Positions 33,701-45,700 of a stretch of DNA of 64,000 bases are shown here, in pieces. Within the stretch, counting starts at the first letter, position 1, and every line of letters begins with the position of its first letter. The position numbers and the translations under genes are program-made. The stretch lies in assembly GCA_905221605.1 (NCBI GenBank), contig CAJNDS010002346.1:646740-710739 (forward strand), given 5' to 3'. The notes beneath the pieces are model-generated. The model did not search any database. It was not told where the DNA came from and was given only the letters and a program-made list of their open reading frames with translations. Origin of the DNA: Symbiodinium natans (taxonomy: Eukaryota; Sar; Dinophyceae; Suessiales; Symbiodiniaceae).

Positions 33701-36700
33701 TGTAGAAGCCGACGGCTGCAGACGTATGTTGGATGTAAATCTGCAAACATGTTGAAACGAGTAGATACATATACATTAAATATATGTAAATACATCATGT
33801 GTACACACTGCATCGCTTCCATCGTCTCGTGCCTACATGGCCCACGCCCAGATCAGGCAGACGATTTCCTTTCAAAAAAAGGCGAAAGCGGGTGCCGAGG
33901 AGCAAGTCCAGCCAGCCCCACATCCAGTCCTTGGCAGCAGAACACCTTCACATTGGGGCCCCTAAACCCTGAACCCACGCTCTTCTTTTTTTTCTTTTGG
34001 GGGGGGGGGGGGGAAGGTTCAGGGGCCTTACGTATCTTATATATATATATATATGAGGGAAGCACTGGGTTCTTTTGTTGTGGAGTTAAAAGTTTAGCGG
34101 TTTAGCGCCAAGGGTTTTGGGGGCTTAGGGCTTCGAGTTTATACCCCGCACCAAGGAGAGAATGGGAAGAATCAATCATAACAAACCGTCGGCTACAGCT
34201 GAACCCCCGACCCTCAACCTTCAACCCTCAACCCTAAACCCTCCACAATGCAAAGCCTGGCCACATCGTTGCAGAAGAATCTGCACCCGCCCTCGTACAA
34301 TCGCAGGGCCAGCTCAGTAGTGAAGAGTCCAGTGTAGACATACCTGGTTTTGGGGCCACCCGTAGATCTTCCCGACGCCCTTTTTTCAAGACAACCCTGA
34401 ACTCTAATTGGGATTCCCTGTTTCAAGACAGCCCGGAAGTCTAATTGGGATTGAGGGTTTCGGGCTTAAACTCATCGGATTCAGGATTTTCGGGTTTTGG
34501 GGGGATGGGGTTTTGGGGGTGCAGGGGGGTGAGTAAATACAAAAGTCGCAGGCCCTCGGCAAAACCCAGCAACCCGGGGTATCCAGGAGTCTAGGATGTA
34601 GGGGTACGTATCCATCCAAAAACCAGCACCCTAAACTCCAAACCCTCATCCCTCAACCCCAAACCCCTACACTACCCTACCCTAAACTCCAAACCCTCAT
34701 CCCTCAACCCAAAACCCTCGAGGCTCCCATGGGGTCCATTAGGCTGTTTTGGGGTTTATGGGGCTGCATAGGATAACATGTTCCAGCTCCCTCAACATGA
34801 GTTTCAATATGGACTTCGGTTGACCAAACGGCGACCCTCCGGTTGAGATCAGACCGCACCCTTTCAGACAAATTTCCCTTAGACAAGGGGGGATTTGTGA
34901 TCTCTGAAGATTTTTGTGGGGCATATACAGGGTGTTCGCAATTAGGGGTCTTTTGTTGGAGTCCCTTTTGAGGGAGTTTTGGAGTTTTGGATTGGGAATT
35001 CTCTGAGTTTGGTCCCTGTAGAATTGTTTTTTTTTGAGAGGGGGGGGGGGGGTTCTTGTTAAAATAGATGGAGCCTTACATGTTAGGGTATGACAGGGTT
35101 TACAGTTAAGGGCTTTAAGTGCTCGAAGGGTGCGCAGGGTTCTACATTCCTACACTTCCCTAACTACCCTAAGCTACCTAAACTCCATCCCCTTCAATAA
35201 AGGGGCAGGGGCGGGGGGGGGGGGTGATTGTTGTTAGCTCGTTAACTCCAAACCCTAAACCCAAGATCCTAAACTCTCAACCCTAAACTCCACCCCCCCC
35301 CCCCCCCGTCCCCCCAAGAAAGGGGGGGAGGGGGGAAACAAAAACCAGGATGGCTCTTAAAATGCCCTATGGGAAAAAACTCCTAAACATGACCTTCTGA
35401 AAACCCACATTAGGGGCAAACACACACACACACACAGAATAAAATAAATTAAAAACACCAAAAGGCCTACCTAGGAACTGGGGTCCACTTTGTCCCCTTG
35501 CCAGAGCTTCTGAGGCTCAAAGATAAATGCCGAGCCGCCCGATCACCTGCATCTCGGTCGAGCGGGTGTCCTCTTCCGCGCCCACTCCGAACTGCACGTC
35601 CATGCCGATAAACACCTAGGGAGCTTGGGGTGTAGGGTCTAGGGTTTAGGGTTTAGGGTTGAGGGTTGAGGGTTGAGGGTTTAGGGTTTGGGGTTTGGGG
35701 GTTTTCAGGGTTTAGGGCTCAGGGTGCTCCCTGAAACCCGCCCCAATCCCCTGATTTGCATGGGGTGTAGGGATGGCAAACCCTAAACCAAACCCTAAAC
35801 CCTAAGTCCTTAACCCTAAACCCTGATCCCGAAACACAGATCCCTAAATCCAAAGCCCTGCCTTGTTGCTTCGGGCTTGGGCTTCTGGGAGGACCCTCCA
35901 AAACCCCGAAGCCCAAAACCCTCCAAGCGCTCTTGTCGCCTGACGCGCATGTCAGCTTTCGATTCTTCTGAAGCGCGCGCGGCCCTTGTAAGAGGAGCTG
36001 TGGTCTCTAAACCCGCAACTCTCAACCCTAGACCCTAAACCCTAAACCCTGGTTCTTGTGTCCCTCCGGACCCATGCGTGTGCCGGGAAAGGCAGTGAGA
36101 ATTTCCCATGCCTGGGTCTGGTTTTGCTTTTTGTACACCCTGAACATAAGGGGCTTAGGGTGTAGGGTTTGGGGTTTTGGGTTTTGGTTTAGGGTAACCC
36201 TAAACCCTAAACCCTAAACCCTAAACCCTAAACCCTAAACCCTAAACCCCAAACCCCAAACCCTAAACCCTAAACCGGCGAAAACTGCTCGAAGCTGGGT
36301 GCAGGGGCCCATTGGATCAGACTGCGCATTTGGGGGTGCTGTTCTTCGGAGGGGCACTTACATCGGGAACCCTCGGGGGATGATGCTGGTAATGATTTGA
36401 TTATTCTTTCGCCACCTGCATTACGACCTCAACCCTAAACCCTAAACCCTAAACCCTAAACCCTAAACCCTAAACCCTCCGGTAGACTCCCAAAAGTTGG
36501 AGCATCCTTATCCCCATACCACAAAAGGTACACCAAAGGGAATCCCAGCTCTAATCATCCTTAAACCATGTTCCAACTTTCTGGAGTTTACTCTAAACCC
36601 TAATCCCTCAACCGCCTACTCCGGGTCCTGCTCTAAGCCCTAAACCCTAAACTCCCTAAACCCTAAACCCCTTAAACCCTAACACCCCCTAAACCCTGAA

Positions 36701-39700
36701 AACCCACCCAGGGCACAGCATTTGTGATCACCACCGCCGCGAAGAAGGCCTCAAAGGCCTGGTGCCTTCGCTCCGGAACCCTGAACCCTCAACCCTAAAC
36801 CCTACACCCTAAACCCTAAACCCTGAACCGTAAACCCTGGTTTAGGGTTTAGTAGGGGTTCCGAGGTAGCCCTTTATTTGGGTCACCTGCTATATAACCC
36901 TTATATACACTATACACAATAAGGGCCCATACCTCGGTTCCCTCTTAGAGCCCTTTAAAAGAGGGTCAGGGGCCATACTAAGGGCCCATGGTTCTATAAC
37001 CCATATATACACCATGTAAATAACTGATATATATATATATATATATAGATAGATAGATATATTAAGGGCCCATACTTCGGATAACAAGGGTCAGGGACCA
37101 TACTAAGGGTCCACGGTTCCGACCGTAGATTTAGGGCCTCGGGCTTCTGGTCGTTTGGTGTTTCAAGCCTCGGGGCCTAGAGTCAGTAGTAGTTAGGGTT
37201 CAGTGTTAAGGGCTCTAAGATTTAGAGTTTAGGACTTAAGGTTCAGGGTTTCGGGCGTAGGGTTTAGGATTTAGGGTGTGGAGCCCTTGGTTTTAGGGGT
37301 TGAGGGTTGAGGGCTTAGGGCTTGGGGTGTAGTGTTCGAGCACAGAAAGGGCCCAGTTCCCCAGAAGTAAGGAATGCAGATATTATATGTGGTCCCCCCC
37401 CCTCCCCCCACGATCCGCACCTATGGTTTTGCTGGATTCTTCTTTATCTGCTTCGGCAAAATGCAGTGAAAACTATACTTTGACATAAAGGGCACTTTAA
37501 GACTAGCAGTGTCTGTTTATGTCAATGTTTAAAATGTTGTTTCAGAACTGTATCTGATGTACAAACATTACGAAAAATCGGCGACCTTCTTGCTGCGTGG
37601 CAGGAGGGGCAACCGTTTCATGGCACCTTGAGGGTCAAACGCCATATTTTCGGAGCCAAGGATTCCTTCACCAACACGCCAACTTCCAGCATGTTAGGCC
37701 CAACCGCCCCCCAAAGCCCCTAAACCCAAAGCCCGAGTCGGTGGGGAGTCATTGGTATATTGTAGGCCAGCGGTTATACAGCATATTCCGAAACCCTGAA
37801 GCCCCAAACCCTAAGCCCTCAACCCTGAACCCCCTAACCGTAAACCCCAACCCCAAACCCTAAGCCCTCAACCCTACACCCCCTAACCCTAAACTCTAAA
37901 CCCTAAACCCTAAAACCCTATAAACCCTAAACCCTAAACCGTCAACCCTGGCCTGACCATCTTCTTCACGCATGGCTCATTGTCCACCTCACCGGCCTTG
38001 TCCGTCCTGCGAAGCTGGGTTAAGGTTTAGGGTTTAAGGGTTAAGGGTTAAGGGTTTAGGGTTTAGGGCTGAATTAGGGCTTAGGGTTGAGTGGCTTCGG
38101 GTTTCAAGTTTTAGTTTTAGTGTTGCAAAGATTCGGCAAATATCTACACCCTGGATCCCTGCACCTTCTTTCCAACATAGCTTCGCGCATATCTGCGCAC
38201 AGTGGGAATACGGACGCCATATTCGGGCATGGATACTCTGGTTATAGGATTCTCAAGGGAGGGGGGTTCATGGGGGGGTAACTAGGGAACCTGAGGAAAC
38301 TTAGGGAGCCTTAATTAGTAGGGAGAAAATATTTGGGAGTATGATGGAAATATTTGGGAGTATTATGGAACCTTGGGTCACATACCCCCTTGAACCTCCC
38401 TCCCTTAAGCCCTGAAGAACCATATAATCTGCTGACAACATGGACGTAATCATCGTGCGCAACCGGTTGAGAGGCATGCAAGCTTCTGAGGGGGAAGCTG
38501 CAGGAGAGCGTGCGGTTTCCCCCCGCATGTCTCGACGATCTCCAAGTTGCGCTAGACGGCTGTTCGGAGGGCAAAACCCTAAACCCTAAATCCTAAACCC
38601 TAAGCCCTAAACCCTAAACCCCAACCCTAAACCCAAAGCCCGCAGCCACAAACACAAGAAGACCAAGCCACCAGCTATCCGCGACCCTCAGGTTCCCCTG
38701 AGGTTCCCTCTAAACTCTAAGGGTTAGAGTTAGGGTTTAGGGTTTAGGGTTTAGGGTTTAGGGCTTAGGGCTTAGGGTTTAGGGTTTAGGGTTTAGGGCT
38801 TAGGGCTTAGGGTTTAGGGTTTAGGGTTTAGGGTTTAGGGTTTAGGGTTTAGGATTTAGGATTTAGGATTTAGGGGTCCCTTACCTCCTTGAAAGGATTG
38901 AAGTATGGGCCCTTGGGCTGCAGAGGGTATATAAGGGGTATGTGAGGAAGGGGTCTCATGTATTTGCACCCTAAGTTCCTGTCGGGTTGTCCTACAGCTC
39001 CCGACATATCCTTAAAGGTTTTTGTAAAGTTCCTGACATTTTCGTGGGGTTCCCGGAAAACCCTCGGGTTCGCCAAGCCCTGCAGCACCCTCCTCTCTCA
39101 AAAGGACCCCATTATGAGTCGAGAAGAGCGTTAAGGTTTGGGGTTTGGGGTTTAGGGTTGAGGATTCAGGGTTAAGGGTTTAGGGTTGAGGGTGCAGGGT
39201 TTAGGGTTTGGAATTGCAGGCCGCAGCTCCTTTTGTTGAACTTGGTCCGGGAGTACTTGCCGTGCGTCGTCAGGGCGTCGTCTTTGTGCTGGAGATCTTC
39301 CACTGTGTAGCTTGTCCTGGCGCCGGGGGGACGATGAAATAGGGTTTTAGGCTGCCCCAGAAACCTAGGGAGTAAGAAAAGGTGCCCTTTTGCTTAATTA
39401 AAGGGGTTTGATAAGGGAGCCTAAACCCCCAACAAGGGAACAAGGGCACTACCGGGCATCCTAGAAGTATCTAGGGTTTCGGGTGTGGGGTTTAGGGTTT
39501 TGGGTTTGGGGTTTCGGGTTTAGGGTATAGTGCGCTTCCCTCAATAAGTAACTCGAGGAGCGTTGAGGAGTGGGTGTTGGGGGCAAAGCTTACGGGGAAT
39601 CAAAGCGATCACGTCATGTAGGGGCCTTAATAATTAGACTAGGGTTTTCGGGTTATTAGAGTACAGTGTTAAACGGACCATAAGGGAAGTCCCCTGTGAT

Positions 39701-42700
39701 CACGTTCTCTTGCTACAGCTACAATGCAATACACACTAACTACAATGTAGGCCTCGTACGAAAACACCCTAAACCCTAAACCCTAAACCCTAAACCCTGG
39801 ACCCTAGACCCTAAACCCTAAACCCTAAACCCTACACAATGAAGAGGCCAAGCAGCAACAGCGACGGCTGCGACTTGGAATGCTTGGGAGTCTTCTCGCT
39901 GCCAGGAGGGCTGTCCTCCCGACTGGTATGGGAGTTTCCGAAAATCGAAGTGTTCAGGCTTGAAAAGCCTCCACTGAGTCACTAAGTCCTTAGCCCTAGA
40001 CCATTAAACCCTCCTAAGGGTTTAACGAAATTGTCTGGGGTTCGTGACCGGAGTTTTGGTTTTCGGCGAAAGTCTCGGGCGGGTTCAGGGCGAGTTTTAG
40101 GCCATGTTCGAGAAAAAACTATACACACACATATATATATATATATATATAGTGTGTGTGTGTATTTGTTTTGGGGCTTCTTCAGGCTCTCGAAGCTTTG
40201 TTTCAGCGAATTGAACATCAACGCCTTGTTTAAGAAAATTGCCCATGTTTGAGGCCTTGCGTAAATTCAGCACTTGGCCTCCAAAAACTTGCCAGCTTGT
40301 TTAGACAAAGAACGTTGCACATCAGTAATGCCATCACATACCATTTCTAATTATACTGGTCTTAAGGGTTTTTGGGTTTGTTTTTGTATTCTCGTGTTTT
40401 AGAGCTTCAAGTTTAAGCTTTTATGGCCCGAAGGCCCCCCCTTAACCCCTCCCCTCCAAGTCAACATGGGCATTTCCCAACATAGGGGACCCTTTTTGAT
40501 ACCCCAAATACAGTAGTCTAGAACACCCAAATAAGGATACCCCTAGGCCCCACAGCTACACATTCTTGGATGCTGTGCAGGAAGGAACCAGGTACGAGGC
40601 TGCTAGCGGGGCTATAAAGAGCCCGAACTTACAGGTGGGGCTAGGATTGGGGCTGAGGATTTACGGTTAAGTAAGTTTGGTCTTGAGGGGGTGTAACTCG
40701 AAACCCTAAACCCTAAACTGCGGAGCACCGCTGCACATATACGTGGGAGCTCGAGCCTCTCGGCCTCTAGCGACGCGATTTTCCTACCTTTGCCTAGGGC
40801 CCCTGGCTGGGGGTCTCCCTTGGGAAAGCCCCCGCTTGCTGGGGGCGGTTGGGGTACGCAGGACCCAAAACCCTAAATTCTTGGGGGAATAGTTCGGGTG
40901 TGCATCCCTAATCTGCAAAAGGCCCGCGCGAGCGCACTGATACACACCCCAAACTAAACCCTGAACCCTAATTAAACCCTAAACCCTAAACCCTAAACCC
41001 TAAACCCTAAACCCCAAACCCAAACCCTAAACCCTAAACCCTAAACCCTAAACCCTAAACCCTAAACCCTAAACCCCAACCCTTGGAGCCCCGACCCCGG
41101 CCTTGTAAGCAGAGGGGGTCCCGCTGTTCGTGAACTCCACGAGGCTCGGATGGATGGAGCCATGGGCGCCCTCACCTTGCGCTGCGCGGCCGTGCAATCA
41201 GGGGCCGGCTGTAGGGTTTAGGGTTTAGGGTTTAGGGTTTAGGGTTTAGGGTTTAGGGTTTAGGGTTTAGGGTTTAGGGTTTAGGGTTTAGGGTTTGGGG
41301 TTTGGGGTTTGGGGTTTGGGGTTTGGGGTTTGGGGTTTAGGCGCTAGGGTCAGGGTTTGGGGCGCTGTAAGCGTGTTCGGCCTTGGTTCCTTGGTTTTTC
41401 TACAGAGGCCGCGGGAGGGGGGGGGGGGGTGAGGGAACCTCTCAAAACCTCAACCTCGAAACCCTCAATCACCCCGAACTCCCTAAACCCTAGCCTAAAC
41501 CCCTAGACGACAACCCTACAGCCTCATCTCTGAACACCTAAACCCTAAACCCTAAACTCTAAACCCTAAACCCCCAACCCTAAACCCTAAACCCTAAACC
41601 CTAAACCCTAAACCCCTTTCCCCTCCTTAGCTTGGTGAAGCTACACCAAGCCAGGGCGCTCAGCAGCTGGTGGAGGAGGTTGTCCTGAAAAAACAGGGTT
41701 TAGGGTTTAGGGTTTAGGGTTTAGGGTTTAGGGTTTAGGGTTTAGGGTTTAGGGTTAGGGTGTAGGGTTCAAGGTTTAAGGTGTAAGGTTTAAGGTTTGG
41801 GGTTTACGTAGGGTCTAGGGTTCAGCAGCCAAACCTTGGGATGTTCCCCCTTGTGCCATCAGTCCTTAACAGGGATTATAAGGAGGGTGTACTATGATCC
41901 CCGTTGAAGACTACCAGGATAAGGGGGAACATCCCAAGCTAAACCCCAAACCCCAAACCTGGCGGTTTGGGGGGCTTGAGGCTGCTCAAGGGGAACCTTC
42001 ACACCCCAAACCCCAAACACCCTGAAAGCCTAAACCTTAAACTTTAAACCCTCACACCCCCCAACCTCAAACCCTTGAACCCCCAAAACCCTTAAGCCCT
42101 TAAAACGCTGAACAACCCTTAAACCCTAAAACCCTTAAACCCTGAAACCCTAAACCCTTTAAAGCCCCTAAACCCTAAACCCTCGCCTAAACCCTCAAAC
42201 CCCCAAAACCCCCCAAACCCCTCAAAAAACCGTAAACCCTTCAAGCCTAAACCCTAAACCCTTAAACCTAAACCCTAAACCCTAAACCCAAGACCCCTGA
42301 ACCCTGAACCCTAAGCTCTAAACCCCTAAACCCTGAACCCTTAAACCCTTAACACCGCAAAGCCTAAAACCCCAAACCCTAAACCCCTAAAACCACCAAA
42401 AAAACCCTAAAACCCCTAAAGCCCCTTAAATACAAACTCCTCCCCTAAAGCCCCTCAAACCGCTAAAACCCCTAAAACCCCTAAAACCTCTAAAATCCCG
42501 AAAATAGAACCCCTAAAACCCCTAAAATCCCTAAAACCCCTAAAACCCCAAACCCCTAAAACCCCTAAAGCCCCTAAAACCTCTAAAATCCCTAAAATAA
42601 AACCCCTAAAACCACTAAAAAACCCGAAACCTAAACCCTAAACCCTACACCCCTAAGCCCTAAGTCGTTGGAAACTTGTCCTGGAGATCCAACCGCCGCA

Positions 42701-45700
42701 TCAGGACCTCGTGGTGGCGCCTGGACATGCGTGAGCTTCTAGGGCTATTAGGGTTTGGGGTTTAGGGTTTAGGGCTTAGGGTTTGGGGTTTAGGGTTTGG
42801 GGTTTATGGTTTAGGGTTTAGGGTTCAGGGTTTAGGGTTTAGGGTTTAGGGTTCAGGGTTTTGGGCTTCAGGTTCAGGGTTTAGGGCTTTGGGTTCAGGG
42901 TTTTGGGCTTAAGGCTTAGGGCTTTGGGGCTTGGGTTTCAGGGTTTAGGGGTTAGGGGTTGTTGCGGCTTCCAGGCCTTAGGAGTTTCGGGTTTAGGGGT
43001 TCATGGCTGAACACGCTGAAGAGGCAAAAATGCTGCCTGTTCTGGTTTAACGGGGTTTATAAGCGGCGCAGGAAACTGGATTCAGGGTTGTGTTTACAGT
43101 GTAGCGCTGGTTCGGGGGCTTGTGGCGTGCTGTTTTGGGAAAACCCGAAACCCTAAACCCTAATAGGGATTTATGAAGTTGTAGTGCTCGATGCCCTCGT
43201 TGCGCATCCAGCACCCCACCGGCAGCCGAAGCCACCAGCGGAAGGAAAGAAAACGAAGCACACCTGAGTTAGGCGTGAACACGTGTTGTCACCAACCACC
43301 ACCAGCAGCCACCGCCAGCGGAGAGGAAGTCACATTCGTGAGCCCTTCATACTTAAGCTGACTCCCGAGGATATCTCTGACAAAGTTTGAACCGCCTCAG
43401 CGATACAGAGGAGCCTATCGCGGTTCTGCTTTTTCGTCAGGCCCCTAAGAGGCCAGCCTAGCCTGAACTGCCAAGGGTTTTCAGGCACCAACGGCTTTGG
43501 ATGAAGGCTTGGGCAGTAGTATGTCATGTGAGCAAAACCTGCTTTGTGCAGACCACAACCCAAATAGGGAATGTGGGATTTAGGGAGGTCGGGAGAAAGG
43601 GCCTAAGGGGGACCCCCTACGCATAAACTACACCGACCCAACAAGCAACCTAGGCCGAGATGAAGACCCGTATGAACCAGCCCTGGTCGTGCCATCCAAA
43701 CCCTAAACCCTAAACCCTAAACCCTAAACAACCCTCAACCCTAATGTTAAGCCCTTAAACCCTAAACCCTAAACCCTAAACCCTACACCCTACACCCTAC
43801 ACCCTACACCCTACACCCTACACCCTAAACCCTAAACCCTAAACCCTAAACCCTAAACCCTAAACCCTAAACCCTAAACCCTAAACCCTAAACCCTAAAC
43901 CCTAAACCCTAAACCCTAAACCCTAAACCCTACCCGGATCCCTCCCCCAGGATGGGGGCCTCATCAGCATCGACCAGCTCTCCGGCTCCTGCCGGGCGTT
44001 TGGGGTTTGGGGGGTTTGGGGGGTTTGGGGTTTGGGGTTTAGGGTTTTTAGGATTTGGGGTTTAGGGGGGTTTAGGGGGGTTTATAGGTTTTTTGTTGGG
44101 TTTTGGGTTGTTCTTGGGCGGTTGCTTTTGAGGGTTTTTGGAGTTGTGGGTTTCAGGGATTTAGGAGGGGGGGGGGTAGGGTGTTCTGGCGGGTTATGGG
44201 TGTTGTTTTTGGTTTTGTGGGGAGTTGTAGGGTTTTTGGGGCTTATTCAGGGTCAGGGGATTTGAGTTTTTCAGGGGTTAAAACCCAAAACCCTTTCCCC
44301 TACACCCCTAAAACCTAAACCTAAACCCGAAACCCTGAGCCCTTAAACCCTGAACCCGAAACCCGAAACCCTACACCCCTACACCCCTACACCCCTACAC
44401 CCCTACACCCCTACACCCCTACACCCCTACACACCTACACCCCTAAACCCCTACACCCCTACACCCCTACACCCCTAAACCCTAAACCCTAAACCCTAAA
44501 CCCTAAACCCTAAACCCTAAACCCTAAACCCTAAACCCTAAACCCTAAACCCTAAACCCTCCATCCTGGCCTCCCCATGCAACTCGGCGAAGCTACTGGC
44601 CGACAGCAGCTCGAAGGGTCGCTGGGGGAGGGCCAGCGGGATCTGGCAAAAAGGCTCTAAGGTTGAGGGTTTAGGGTTTAGGGTCTAGGGTTTATGGTTT
44701 TGGGATTTAGCACTGAGGGTTTAGGATGTTGTGAGGGTTCGGGGTTTAGGGTGTTAGGGTTTTAGGGGTTCGGGGCTTGGAGTGCTGGGGCTTCTTGAGG
44801 CCTTGGGCACCTCTCTGGTTGGTGCTTCAGGAGCAAAGAGGTTTCAAGACCCTATCAGGTCCCTAAACCCGAAAACCCGAAATCCCTGTAATCCTAGACC
44901 TAAAACCCTAAAAGGTCTGGATCTTTAAACCTAAAGAAAGCCCTAACAACCCTGTAAGAACCCAACCATAAACACCTGCAAACAACCTTGTGACCACCCT
45001 GCAAAAGAAGACCTCAGCACTCTCGGAACGGAACAGGCGCCCATGTTCTTCCACGACGCCAACTGGTTGTCGAGTGTTGCGCGCACGTCAAGCGTTCTTT
45101 GCAACACAGGTGTGGTGTTGTCAACGGTGCGGACAAGCATGTAGCGTTTCGCGACTTCTTCAAAGTGGCCGTCACCTTCGCTTCGTTTGGCGGCACGTTC
45201 GGATCCGGCGGTGGGCACAGCTGACCAAAAAGGTAGGCGTGTGGACCAGCCGGGGCAAAAACGTTCAGCACCTCAATGTGCGTTACCGCCTGCTCCAAGC
45301 CCCAAAAGCCTCAAATCAACCCCCTTCGAGCCCATGAGATCCCCTAAACCCGAAATCCTAAACCCTATAAACCTTGCCAAAACCCCCTCAAAACCCCCTG
45401 AAGACGCCTGAAGCGCAGGGCCCTCATAGGGTTTGTAAGCTTACCAGGGTTTCTAGGGTTTCTAGGCTTTAGGGCTTTTGATAAGGACCACTCCACCTCG
45501 ACAATTCTGAACAAGTTGGGGGGGGATCCGAGGCCTCCCGACAAACCCTAAGCCGGGGGCCGAAACCCCTAAACCCTAAACCCTAAACCCTAAACCCTAA
45601 ACCCTAAACCCTAAACCCCTTAGGCGACGCCCCTGCCAGCTCCGGAGCTGTCGCGAAGTGAAGGAGCTCCAATACCCCCAGAGACTCCAAAACCCCTTAA

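Noticed and set aside
36050-36150. Bracketed segment AWEILTAF as S1 of locus 3
   Set aside because: Too polar for S1 and no phase-consistent donor before VFIGMD.
36280-36370. Segment ending PSFEQ as pre-S1 of locus 3
   Set aside because: SFEQ resembles the pre-S1 motif, but there is no TTTAGGG on the right, the acceptor does not fit, and no S1 exon follows.
38640-38692. Hydrophobic segment VADSWWLGLLVFVAAGFG on the minus strand as S1 of locus 3
   Set aside because: It is bracketed and open, but does not match S1 of locus 4 (AFFALVVLSN) and lies before other N-terminal candidates; left unassigned.
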